In this document: positions 9,476 to 17,083 of the stretch, in pieces
Layout: each line of letters opens with the position of its first letter
How positions within the stretch are numbered: the first letter of the stretch is position 1
Assembly: GCA_002354805.1 (NCBI GenBank)
Contig: DEMH01000015.1
Location: 186,001 to 250,000, forward strand
From: Gammaproteobacteria bacterium UBA2675
GTDB lineage: Bacteria > Pseudomonadota > Gammaproteobacteria > Pseudomonadales > Pseudohongiellaceae
Direction: 5' to 3'
DNA: 64,000 bases
Made by a program: the position numbers and the translations under genes
Notes under the pieces: generated by a model
The model's database searches: none
What the model was told of the DNA's origin: nothing
What the model saw: the letters and a program-made list of their open reading frames with translations, nothing else

Positions 9476-10255
9476 ATGACTGCAGTATCCATGAAGGACA
9501 TGCTGAAGGCCGGCGTTCATTTCGGACACCAGACCCGCTACTGGAACCCGAAGATGAAGCCGTACATTTTCGGCGCCCGTAACAAGATTCACATTATCAA
9601 CCTGGAGCACACTGTTCCTGCGTTCACCGACGCGCTGATGGCCATTCAGAGCCTGGCGTCGCGCAACAAGAAAATACTGTTTGTTGGCACCAAGCGTGCG
9701 GCAGGCAAGATAATCAAGGAACAGGCAGAGCGTGCTGGCATGCCTTATGTTGACCACCGCTGGCTGGGTGGCATGCTGACCAACTACAAGACTATTCGTG
9801 GTTCTATCAAGCGTCTGCGCGATCTGGAAGCTCAGGAAACTGACGGCACACTCGAGCGTCTGACCAAGAAAGAAGCGCTGATGCGTCGTCGCGACAAAGA
9901 CAAGCTGGAGCGCAGCATCGGTGGTATCAAGGATATGGCTGGACTGCCAGACGCACTGTTCGTGATTGACGTTGATCACGAGCGCATTGCAATCACTGAA
10001 GCCAACAGCCTGCGAATCCCTGTGATTGGTGTTGTGGACACCAACAGCAATCCAGACGGAATCGACTACCCAATCCCCGGCAACGACGACGCAATTCGCG
10101 CCATCGAACTGTATGCGCGGGCTGTGGCTGATGCCTGTCTGGCTGGTCGTAACCAGGGGAACCAACTGGGTGACAGCGATTTTGTGGAAGTAGACGAAGC
10201 AGCACAGGCCAGCGCGCCTGAAGCGGCAGCTGACGAGAACAGCGCGTCTGCCTGA
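9476..10255 (+). CDS. rpsB: 30S ribosomal protein S2
   Basis: S2 joins the back of the 30S subunit and helps recruit S1. The 259-residue protein shows the family signatures SMKDMLKAGVHFGHQTRYWNPKM and NLEHTVPAF near the N-terminus, and DHRWLGGMLTNYKT and PVIGVVDTNSNP further on. The ATG at 9476 is preferred because homologues start at this point; the frame stays open to a TTG at 9425. It has an acidic, Ala-rich C-terminal tail. It is the first gene of the rpsB-tsf-pyrH-frr block, separated from tsf by a hairpin and a strong terminator-like element. Confidence 0.97.
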   Translation: MTAVSMKDMLKAGVHFGHQTRYWNPKMKPYIFGARNKIHIINLEHTVPAFTDALMAIQSLASRNKKILFVGTKRAAGKIIKEQAERAGMPYVDHRWLGGMLTNYKTIRGSIKRLRDLEAQETDGTLERLTKKEALMRRRDKDKLERSIGGIKDMAGLPDALFVIDVDHERIAITEANSLRIPVIGVVDTNSNPDGIDYPIPGNDDAIRAIELYARAVADACLAGRNQGNQLGDSDFVEVDEAAQASAPEAAADENSASA

Positions 10256-10268
10256 TGGCTGTATGAGT

Positions 10269-10287
10269 GCTGCCGGCAAACGGCAGC
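10269..10287 (+). other. Perfect 7-bp hairpin after rpsB
   Basis: GCTGCCG, a 5-base loop, then CGGCAGC. There is no T-run after it. It lies just behind the rpsB stop and ahead of the terminator at 10323, so it may protect the rpsB mRNA 3' end. Confidence 0.5.
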
Positions 10288-10322
10288 ATTCATCATCGGT
10301 TGAGTAACTCCATTTTTCGAAG

Positions 10323-10346
10323 AAAAGGGGCTAGGCCCCTTTTTTT
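10323..10346 (+). terminator. Intrinsic terminator/attenuator between rpsB and tsf
   Basis: AAAAGGGGC, loop TAG, GCCCCTTTT continuing into a T-run up to 10346. The GC stem plus uridine tract is a textbook rho-independent terminator. As in E. coli, partial read-through would set the S2:EF-Ts ratio. Confidence 0.85.
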
Positions 10347-10400
10347 CAAAGTATTCTAAGTATTTAGACATTAATATAGAGATAATTTGAGGCGTTTATT

Positions 10401-11282
10401 ATGGCTAACATTACAGCAGGTATGGTCAAGGAGCTGCGTGAGCGCACCGGTCTGGGCATGATGGATTGCAAAAAGGCTCTGGTTGAAGCCGACGGCGACA
10501 TGGAAAAAGCGATTGAAGACCTGCGCAAGTCAAGCGGCCTGAAGGCAGCCAAGAAGGCCGGTCGTACTGCTGCTGAAGGCGTTGTGATCACACGTGTGGC
10601 GGACGATGGCAGCTACGCAGTTGTGGTCGAAGTTAACAGTGAAACAGACTTCGTGGCACGCGATGACAATTTCCTGGCCTTTGCCAACAAAATCACTGAA
10701 CAGGCTTTTGCTGGCAAGGAAAGTGACGTTGAGAAGCTGCTGGCTTCCGGCATCGAAGACGAGCGTCAGGCGCTGGTACAGAAGATTGGTGAGAACATTA
10801 ATCTGCGTCGGATTCAGGTAGTTGAAGCGCCTGCCGGCGGTGTCGTTGACGCATACGTGCACAGCAATAACCGTATTGCGGTGCTGGTCGCCCTTTCCGG
10901 CGGTAATGCCGACCTGGCGCGTGATGTAGCGATGCATGTTGCAGCCGTGAACCCAATGGTTGTCCGCGCTGATGACGTTCCTCAGGAAGTTCTGGACAAA
11001 GAGCGCGAGATATTCACGGCCCAGGCGGCAGAGAGTGGTAAGCCTGCAGAGATCATCGCCAAGATGATCGAAGGCCGTATCCGCAAATACGTGTCAGAAA
11101 TTACGCTGCTGGAACAGGCATTCGTCAAGGATCCTGATCAGACCGTAGGCGCCTTGCTGAAGGCAGCTGGTGCCGACGTGGTTGGATTTGTCCGCTACGA
11201 AGTCGGTGAGGGTATCGAGAAAGAAGTAGTCGATTTTGCTGAAGAAGTTGCTGCGCAGGCAGCGGCCGCCAAAAAGCAGTAA
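10401..11282 (+). CDS. tsf: Translation elongation factor Ts
   Basis: The guanine nucleotide exchange factor for EF-Tu. The 293-residue protein has the N-terminal UBA-like domain with GLGMMDCKKAL (about 17-27), the signature ETDFVARD (81-88) used to contact EF-Tu, two dimerisation-like subdomains and the C-terminal coiled-coil part. Length and motifs match the family. The start is an ATG with GAGG 6-9 bases upstream. It lies behind the rpsB terminator and is followed by a strong hairpin and then pyrH. Confidence 0.97.
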   Translation: MANITAGMVKELRERTGLGMMDCKKALVEADGDMEKAIEDLRKSSGLKAAKKAGRTAAEGVVITRVADDGSYAVVVEVNSETDFVARDDNFLAFANKITEQAFAGKESDVEKLLASGIEDERQALVQKIGENINLRRIQVVEAPAGGVVDAYVHSNNRIAVLVALSGGNADLARDVAMHVAAVNPMVVRADDVPQEVLDKEREIFTAQAAESGKPAEIIAKMIEGRIRKYVSEITLLEQAFVKDPDQTVGALLKAAGADVVGFVRYEVGEGIEKEVVDFAEEVAAQAAAAKKQ

Positions 11283-11298
11283 TATCAGTCTCGCTGGG

Positions 11299-11326
11299 TC
11301 TGCAACCGGCAATAAACGGTTGCAGA
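11299..11326 (+). other. Perfect 10-bp hairpin between tsf and pyrH
   Basis: TCTGCAACCG, an 8-base loop, CGGTTGCAGA. No T-run follows, so it is not a classic terminator; an RNA-processing or stability element that separates the tsf and pyrH messages is plausible. Confidence 0.55.
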
Positions 11327-11381
11327 TCCGGCAGCTGACTGGAGATGCGTCCTAACACAGAACCCTTGACTGGAGTAACCC

Positions 11382-12119
11382 ATGGCAAAAGCGGATAAAA
11401 AGTACAAACGCATACTCCTGAAATTGAGCGGCGAAGCGCTGATGGGTGAGGCCGAGTTCGGTATCGATCCCAAAGTGCTAGACCGCATGGCAGTCGAGGT
11501 TGGGCAGCTGATAGGCCTTGGTATAGAGGTTGGCATGGTTATCGGTGGCGGCAACCTGTTCCGCGGCGCCGCATTGCACTCGGCAGGTATGGAGCGTGTT
11601 ACCGGCGATCACATGGGTATGCTGGCAACCGTCATGAATGCGCTGGCCATGCGTGATGCGCTGGAGCGAGCCGGCATATCAACCCGTGTCATGTCTGCAA
11701 TACCCATGAGTGGCGTGGTGGAGCACTATGACCGTCGAGCAGCCATAAGACACTTGCGCAATGGCGACGTAGTCATCTTCGCTGCCGGTACCGGCAATCC
11801 ATTTTTTACCACCGACTCGGCAGCCTGCCTGCGCGGCATCGAAATTGATGCGCAACTGGTGCTCAAAGCTACCAAAGTTGATGGTGTCTACTCAGCAGAT
11901 CCAATGCGAGTGCCAGATGCCGTCAAATACGACTACCTGACATATGATGAAGTACTCGACAAAAAGCTGGGGGTCATGGATCTCACAGCAATCTGTCTGG
12001 TGCGCGATCACGATATTCCGGTCTGCGTGTTTAACATGCAGAAACCCGGGTCGCTGTTGAATAATGTAATGGGAACAACCGATGGCACGCTGATTGGCGT
12101 CGTCCGACCAGAAGTCTGA
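11382..12119 (+). CDS. pyrH: UMP kinase
   Basis: Phosphorylates UMP to UDP, feeding UTP/CTP and sugar-nucleotide synthesis. The 245-residue protein begins with the amino-acid-kinase motif RILLKLSGEALMG (about 10-22) and contains GGGNLFRG (about 55-62), MGMLATVMNALAM and FFTTDSAACLRGIE, all typical of bacterial hexameric UMP kinases. GTP activates and UTP inhibits the family. It sits in the conserved tsf-pyrH-frr order with a 12-base gap to frr. The ATG has GGAG 10-13 bases upstream. Confidence 0.97.
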   Translation: MAKADKKYKRILLKLSGEALMGEAEFGIDPKVLDRMAVEVGQLIGLGIEVGMVIGGGNLFRGAALHSAGMERVTGDHMGMLATVMNALAMRDALERAGISTRVMSAIPMSGVVEHYDRRAAIRHLRNGDVVIFAAGTGNPFFTTDSAACLRGIEIDAQLVLKATKVDGVYSADPMRVPDAVKYDYLTYDEVLDKKLGVMDLTAICLVRDHDIPVCVFNMQKPGSLLNNVMGTTDGTLIGVVRPEV

Positions 12120-12131
12120 CAGGGGAACGTA

Positions 12132-12689
12132 ATGATTGAAGAGATCATCAAAGATGCCGGCGAGCGCATGGACAAATCCATCCAGTCGCTGGAGCTGGCG
12201 TTTAATAAAATTCGGACAGGCCGCGCCCATCCGGGCATCCTGGACAGTGTAAACGTGCCTTACTACGGTGCTGACACACCGCTTAATCAGCTTGCCAATA
12301 TTACCGTTGAGGAAGGTCGACTGCTGGTTGTGACTCCGTGGGAGCGCCCCCTGATTGGTGATATAGAAAAAGCAATCATGAAATCAGACCTGGGCCTCAA
12401 TCCATCCAACAATGGTGAGTCCATCCGCGTACCGATGCCAGCCCTGACGGAAGAGACCCGTCGCGAATATACCAAACAGGCGAAGGCCGAAGCGGAAAAC
12501 GCGCGAGTCGCGATCCGCAATATTCGTCGCGATGCCAACAGTACGCTCAAAGATCTGCTTAAGGACAAGGAGATCAGCGAAGACGAGCAGCGCCGTGCAG
12601 AAGAGCGCATCCAGAAGTTGACTGATAAACACATTGCGGCTGTTGAAGCCACATACAGCGAGAAAGAGAAAGACTTGCTGTCAATCTGA
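12132..12689 (+). CDS. frr: Ribosome recycling factor
   Basis: Splits post-termination ribosomes together with EF-G. The 185 residues equal the E. coli length. The conserved start (DAGERMDKSIQSL), KIRTGRAHPGILD and VRNIRRDAN-like VAIRNIRRDAN mark the three-helix bundle and hinge regions. AGGGGAACGT lies directly before the ATG as a ribosome-binding site. It follows pyrH by 12 bases and precedes uppS closely, consistent with one operon. Confidence 0.97.
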   Translation: MIEEIIKDAGERMDKSIQSLELAFNKIRTGRAHPGILDSVNVPYYGADTPLNQLANITVEEGRLLVVTPWERPLIGDIEKAIMKSDLGLNPSNNGESIRVPMPALTEETRREYTKQAKAEAENARVAIRNIRRDANSTLKDLLKDKEISEDEQRRAEERIQKLTDKHIAAVEATYSEKEKDLLSI

Positions 12690-12709
12690 AACCCTGGGTG
12701 GAACCGGAT

Positions 12710-13477
12710 ATGCAGAACAAGGATGGTGACGCGCAGACAGACGCTCGCAGCTTGCCACAGCATGTTGCCATCATCATGGATGGCAATAACAGATGGGCGC
12801 GCAGTCGCGGCGAGCGTGGTGCGGTAGGGCATCGAGTGGGGGCGCAGATTGCCAGGGACGTAGTGTTTGGATGTGTGGATCGTGGAATTCCCTACCTGAC
12901 TCTGTTTGCCTTCAGCAGCGAGAACTGGCTGCGGCCCCGCAAGGAAGTACAAGGCCTGATGGCACTGTTTCTGAATGTCCTGCAGCGCCATGAGATTGGC
13001 ATGATGCATGAGCGTAATGTGCGACTGCAGTTCATTGGCAATCGCAGCTCCTTTGCGCCCCGGCTGCAGCGGCACATGAATGACGTTGAAAAACTGACGC
13101 GCAATAATACCGGGACGGTTGTGACTGTTGCGGCGGACTATGGTGGGCGCTGGGATATCGCACAGGCCGCCAGAGTCATGGCTGAGAAGGTTCAGCAGGG
13201 GGAGATTGCGGCATCCGATATCACCCCAGAGCTGCTTCAGCAGCACATATGTCTGGGGGATGTTCCTGAGCCGGATTTGTGCATACGAACTGGTGGCGAG
13301 CAACGCATCAGCAATTTTTTGTTGTGGCAGTTCGCCTATACTGAGTTCTATTTTACAGAGTGCTTCTGGCCTGATTTTAATGATCAGGTTTTTCAGCTGG
13401 CACTGGATGATTACAGTCGTCGACAGCGCCGTTTTGGCAGACAATCTGGTAGCGACGACGAATTGAACAATAACTAG
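12710..13477 (+). CDS. uppS: Undecaprenyl diphosphate synthase (cis-prenyltransferase)
   Basis: Elongates farnesyl diphosphate with isopentenyl diphosphate in cis to make the C55 carrier lipid for peptidoglycan and O-antigen. Signature IIMDGNNRWARSRG carries the catalytic Asp (D24 with the start used here) and the downstream SSENW and DLCIRTGGEQRISNFLLWQ are family hallmarks. I prefer ATG 12710 (255 residues, with GGTGGAA just upstream) over the in-frame GTG at 12698. It is followed after 9 bases by cdsA. It shares this block with dxr, ispD and ispF, so early and late isoprenoid steps are co-located. Confidence 0.95.
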   Translation: MQNKDGDAQTDARSLPQHVAIIMDGNNRWARSRGERGAVGHRVGAQIARDVVFGCVDRGIPYLTLFAFSSENWLRPRKEVQGLMALFLNVLQRHEIGMMHERNVRLQFIGNRSSFAPRLQRHMNDVEKLTRNNTGTVVTVAADYGGRWDIAQAARVMAEKVQQGEIAASDITPELLQQHICLGDVPEPDLCIRTGGEQRISNFLLWQFAYTEFYFTECFWPDFNDQVFQLALDDYSRRQRRFGRQSGSDDELNNN

Positions 13478-13486
13478 AGGTTTGAA

Positions 13487-14398
13487 TTGCTCAGGCAGAG
13501 AGTTCTGACAGCCATCGTCATGTTGCTCGGGTTGTACCTTGGCACGGCCTGGCTACCAGCGCCGTATTTTGCAGTGTTTCTTGGTCTGGTTTTGCTGCCG
13601 GCACTCTGGGAGTGGGGGCAGCTGATGGGCCTGCGGCGCGCTGCAGAGCAGGCAGTGTGGACGCTGGGGTTTGCCGCAATTCTGCTGCTCACCCTATTAC
13701 TGATGTCACGCTCATCTGTACCGGAGGCAGGCCTCGATATAACAGATCAGTCACTGGGCACGGCAATTTCCTCAATTAACGAAACGGCCCTCACATTGCT
13801 GATGGCTTTCGCGACGCTGTTCTGGTTCTGGGTTTTCTGGACCATCCGGCAGTACCCCGGTGGTCAGCATCGCTGGCAACAGCGCTGGAAAATCGGCGCA
13901 CTCGGTGTGCTTTGTCTGCTGCCTACCTGGCTGGGACTTTACTATCTCAAGATGATTGAATCCTCAGGTGTGCTGGTTTTTGTGCTGGTGGCTCTGGTAA
14001 GTGTCGTCGACATAGGAGCGTATTTCAGCGGTCGTAAATGGGGTAACAGACGCCTGGCACCCGCTTTGAGCCCGAAGAAGTCCTGGGCCGGGTTCTGGGG
14101 TGGCCTGGCAAGCTGCGTTGCTTTGACTGCACTCCTGCTGGCCTGGCTGCACAGTCGTCAGCCACTGAGCATTGATTTATGGGCGCTGTTGATGTGTCTG
14201 GCGGTACTGCTGGCTGTTCTGTCGGTGGTCGGTGATCTCTTCGAGAGCATGCTCAAACGCCATCGCGGTCTTAAAGACAGTGGCCGCAGCCTGCCGGGTC
14301 ATGGTGGTGTGCTTGATCGTATCGATAGCCTGATGGCTGCAACACCCGTATTTGTGCTAGCCCTGATTCTGCTCCGCGCCATGCCGGAGGTCCTGTGA
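13487..14398 (+). CDS. cdsA: Phosphatidate cytidylyltransferase (CDP-diglyceride synthase)
   Basis: Makes CDP-diacylglycerol from phosphatidic acid and CTP at the inner membrane. A 303-residue multi-pass protein with about eight hydrophobic segments. The C-terminal CDS signature is present: SMLKRHRGLKDSG followed by LPGHGGVLDRIDS, with the Lys-Asp and Asp metal/substrate residues. The start is a TTG at 13487 with GAGG upstream. Its stop overlaps the GTG start of dxr, implying translational coupling. Confidence 0.95.
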   Translation: MLRQRVLTAIVMLLGLYLGTAWLPAPYFAVFLGLVLLPALWEWGQLMGLRRAAEQAVWTLGFAAILLLTLLLMSRSSVPEAGLDITDQSLGTAISSINETALTLLMAFATLFWFWVFWTIRQYPGGQHRWQQRWKIGALGVLCLLPTWLGLYYLKMIESSGVLVFVLVALVSVVDIGAYFSGRKWGNRRLAPALSPKKSWAGFWGGLASCVALTALLLAWLHSRQPLSIDLWALLMCLAVLLAVLSVVGDLFESMLKRHRGLKDSGRSLPGHGGVLDRIDSLMAATPVFVLALILLRAMPEVL

Positions 14399-15609
14399 AC
14401 GTAACGGAAAAGCGATTGACGGTACTCGGGTCTACCGGCTCGGTTGGCGTCAGCACGCTGGATGTGGTCCGCAAAAATCCGCAGTTCTCTATTTATGCCC
14501 TGACTGCAAACACCAATCACCAGTTGATGACGCAGCAGTGTCTTGAGTTCGCACCTGCTTATGCAGTCATGACTGATGCTGATGCCGCGCAGCAGCTGCG
14601 ACAGGCCTTGCAGGCTGCTGGTAGCAAAACCGTGGTACTGGGCGGTGTGGAAGCGCAGTCGCAGGTAGCCAGCGCCCCGGAAGTTGACGCCGTAATGGCT
14701 GCAATTGTCGGCGCGGTAGGGATGCTCCCGGCGCTGGCTGCGGCATCAAACGGCAAGCTGGTGTTGCTTGCAAACAAGGAGGCGCTGGTCATGGCTGGCG
14801 AGCTGTTTATGCAGGCTGCCCGGGAAAGCCAGGCGACAATCCTGCCAATAGACAGTGAGCACAATGCGATCTTTCAGTGTCTGCCTGTCTCGGCTCAGCA
14901 GGGTCAATCCGACCTGCTGAAGTCCGGTATCCGCAAAGTGGTGCTGACAGCCAGCGGCGGACCATTCCTGAACGCCGATCCCAGCCAGCTGGACCGGGTA
15001 ACCCCGGAACAGGCCTGCAAGCACCCAAACTGGTCAATGGGGCGCAAAATTTCAGTCGATTCGGCAACCATGATGAATAAGGGGCTGGAGTTCATAGAGG
15101 CCTGCTATCTGTTCGATCTTGCCCCGGACCGTGTTGATGTATTGGTTCATCCGCAGAGTATCGTTCATTCCATGGTGGAGTACGAAGACGGGTCGGTGCT
15201 GGCCCAGCTGGGCAGCCCTGACATGCGCGTACCCATTGCGCATGCACTGGGCTGGCCGTCCCGGATCAGCTCCGGTGCGAGCTTTCTCGACCTTGCGGCA
15301 GGTCCGGATCTTCAGTTTATGCGGCCTGACATGACACGCTTTCCCTGTCTTGAACTGGGAATCGAAGCGGCCAGGCGCGGTGGCGCCTCGCCGGCAGTCC
15401 TTAATGCTGCCAATGAAGTGGCGGTGGCTGCATTCCTGGGCAGACGGGTGGCGTTTACTGACATATCACGTATCATCGCCGCCACACTTGAGCAAATAAC
15501 TTGTCGCGGGCCGGTCTCACTGGCTATGATTCAAGAGATGGATACGCAGGCGAGGTCGGTGGCAGGCGAAATAGTTGCCACCTTGCAAAGACGCTCACGC
15601 ACTGCATAA
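14395..15609 (+). CDS. dxr: 1-deoxy-D-xylulose 5-phosphate reductoisomerase
   Basis: Second enzyme of the MEP isoprenoid pathway, the target of fosmidomycin. The 404-residue protein has the NADPH-binding LGSTGSVGVSTLDV at the N-terminus, the metal/substrate motif PIDSEHNAIFQCL and LTASGGPF. The GTG start overlaps the cdsA stop by 4 bases. It is followed after 16 bases by rseP. Two further MEP genes (ispD, ispF) are about 20 kb downstream in the same block. Confidence 0.96.
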   Translation: MNVTEKRLTVLGSTGSVGVSTLDVVRKNPQFSIYALTANTNHQLMTQQCLEFAPAYAVMTDADAAQQLRQALQAAGSKTVVLGGVEAQSQVASAPEVDAVMAAIVGAVGMLPALAAASNGKLVLLANKEALVMAGELFMQAARESQATILPIDSEHNAIFQCLPVSAQQGQSDLLKSGIRKVVLTASGGPFLNADPSQLDRVTPEQACKHPNWSMGRKISVDSATMMNKGLEFIEACYLFDLAPDRVDVLVHPQSIVHSMVEYEDGSVLAQLGSPDMRVPIAHALGWPSRISSGASFLDLAAGPDLQFMRPDMTRFPCLELGIEAARRGGASPAVLNAANEVAVAAFLGRRVAFTDISRIIAATLEQITCRGPVSLAMIQEMDTQARSVAGEIVATLQRRSRTA

Positions 15610-15625
15610 CAATCCGGTGGAGTTT

Positions 15626-17017
15626 ATGCTGCAAACCCTGATAGTCAATATACTGGCCCTGATTGTCACGCTGGGCATTCTCGTTACCATTCACGAGTTT
15701 GGACACTTCTGGGTGGCGAGGCGCTGTGGCGTCAAGGTGCTGCGTTTTTCCATTGGTTTCGGCAAGGCAGTAAAAACCTGGGTGGGCAAGGATGGCACTG
15801 AGTACGTCATTGCCCCGATTCCACTGGGTGGTTACGTGAAGATGCTGGGCCAGGAAGACACCAACGCGGAAGCCGGCAGCTCGGTACCCGAATCGCAGCG
15901 CCATATGGCTTTCAACTACAAACCCATCTGGCAGAGATTTGCCATTGTAGCAGCGGGCCCGCTGGCCAACTTCCTGCTGGCGATTCTGGTGTTCTGGATA
16001 ATCAATGTTGCCTACGGCCAACGTGGTATTGCGCCGGTGATTGCCAATGTGGAGAGTGAATCACCGGCATGGCAGGCAGGTCTGCGCCCGGGTGACGAAA
16101 TACTGGCGGTCGATGGTCAACCAGTGGACATCTGGCAGCAGGTGGTCATGGCGCTGCTTGACCGAATGGGCGAGAGCGGCGCGGTGAACATTTCGGCATC
16201 ACCAGGCAACAGCGATGCCGTGAATGAGTACAATCTGCCCATCAGCAACTGGTTGTCAGACACCACCGAACCTAACCCGCTTGCCGAACTGGGCATCGTG
16301 CAGTATGAGATTCCTCCAATTATCGACATGATTGTGCCCGGTGGAGCTGCCGAGTCGGGCGGCCTGCAATCCGGAGATCGGATCATTGCAGCCGATGGCG
16401 AGACGGTAAGCGACTGGATGCAGTGGGTCAATATCGTTAGAGGCTCTGCGGAACTGCCATTGGATGTTGTTGTCCAACGCGGAGCATCCGAAGTGGCATT
16501 AACATTGGTGCCAGACGCCGGGCAGGCGCAGGATGGAAGTCGTATTGGTGTGATCGGGGCTGGTGTGCAGGCATTTGATCTGTACGGAAGCCTGCCGCCG
16601 GAGCATCGCCGCGAGGTGTCTTATAACCCGCTGACGGCAATCGCCCCGGCGGTAGTGGAAACCTGGGATAAGTCGGTGTTTGTGCTGGACTCCATCAAAA
16701 AGATGGTTGTTGGGCTGATTTCCGTCAAGAATATCAATGGTCCGATTACCATTGCCCAGGTTGCTGGTGAAACGGCGACATATGGTCTGGAAGTATATCT
16801 CGGCTTTTTGGCAATTCTCAGTATAAGTCTGGGCGTGCTTAATCTGCTGCCCATACCGGTGCTCGATGGAGGTCATTTGTTGTATTACACCATAGAAGCT
16901 ATCATACGCCGTCCCGTGCCAGAGCGCGTTCAGGCGATGGGCTTGCAACTGGGATTGCTGATGATCGGGGGTATCATGATGTTGGCCCTGTATAACGATG
17001 TGACTCGACTGCTGTAA
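15626..17017 (+). CDS. rseP: Site-2 intramembrane zinc protease RseP
   Basis: Cleaves anti-sigma factor RseA within the membrane to release sigma E and removes leftover signal peptides. The 463-residue protein has HEFGH at 23-27 in the first membrane segment, two PDZ domains in the periplasmic middle region (VESESPAWQAGLRPGDEI and GGAAESGGLQSGDRI), and the C-terminal LLPIPVLDGGHLL zinc/active-site motif. The ATG at 15626 with GGTGGAG upstream is preferred to the open frame extending to 15575. Next to bamA and skp, it belongs to the envelope-stress and outer-membrane assembly section. Confidence 0.95.
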   Translation: MLQTLIVNILALIVTLGILVTIHEFGHFWVARRCGVKVLRFSIGFGKAVKTWVGKDGTEYVIAPIPLGGYVKMLGQEDTNAEAGSSVPESQRHMAFNYKPIWQRFAIVAAGPLANFLLAILVFWIINVAYGQRGIAPVIANVESESPAWQAGLRPGDEILAVDGQPVDIWQQVVMALLDRMGESGAVNISASPGNSDAVNEYNLPISNWLSDTTEPNPLAELGIVQYEIPPIIDMIVPGGAAESGGLQSGDRIIAADGETVSDWMQWVNIVRGSAELPLDVVVQRGASEVALTLVPDAGQAQDGSRIGVIGAGVQAFDLYGSLPPEHRREVSYNPLTAIAPAVVETWDKSVFVLDSIKKMVVGLISVKNINGPITIAQVAGETATYGLEVYLGFLAILSISLGVLNLLPIPVLDGGHLLYYTIEAIIRRPVPERVQAMGLQLGLLMIGGIMMLALYNDVTRLL

Positions 17018-17083
17018 ATGACGGCAGGGCACGGCTGACATCAAAAAATTTACCAAGAATAAGTCCGGACTCGTTAGAACTTC

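Noticed and set aside
9455..10279. 274-codon open frame on the minus strand
   Set aside because: Antisense to rpsB and without family features; a by-product of codon bias.
12287..13444. 385-codon open frame on the minus strand
   Set aside because: Antisense to frr and uppS, both well conserved; no plausible start signal or motif.
17018..17083. Sigma E promoter for bamA
   Set aside because: A GAACTT string is present near 17076, but no matching -10 lies at the right distance and it is too close to the start codon.
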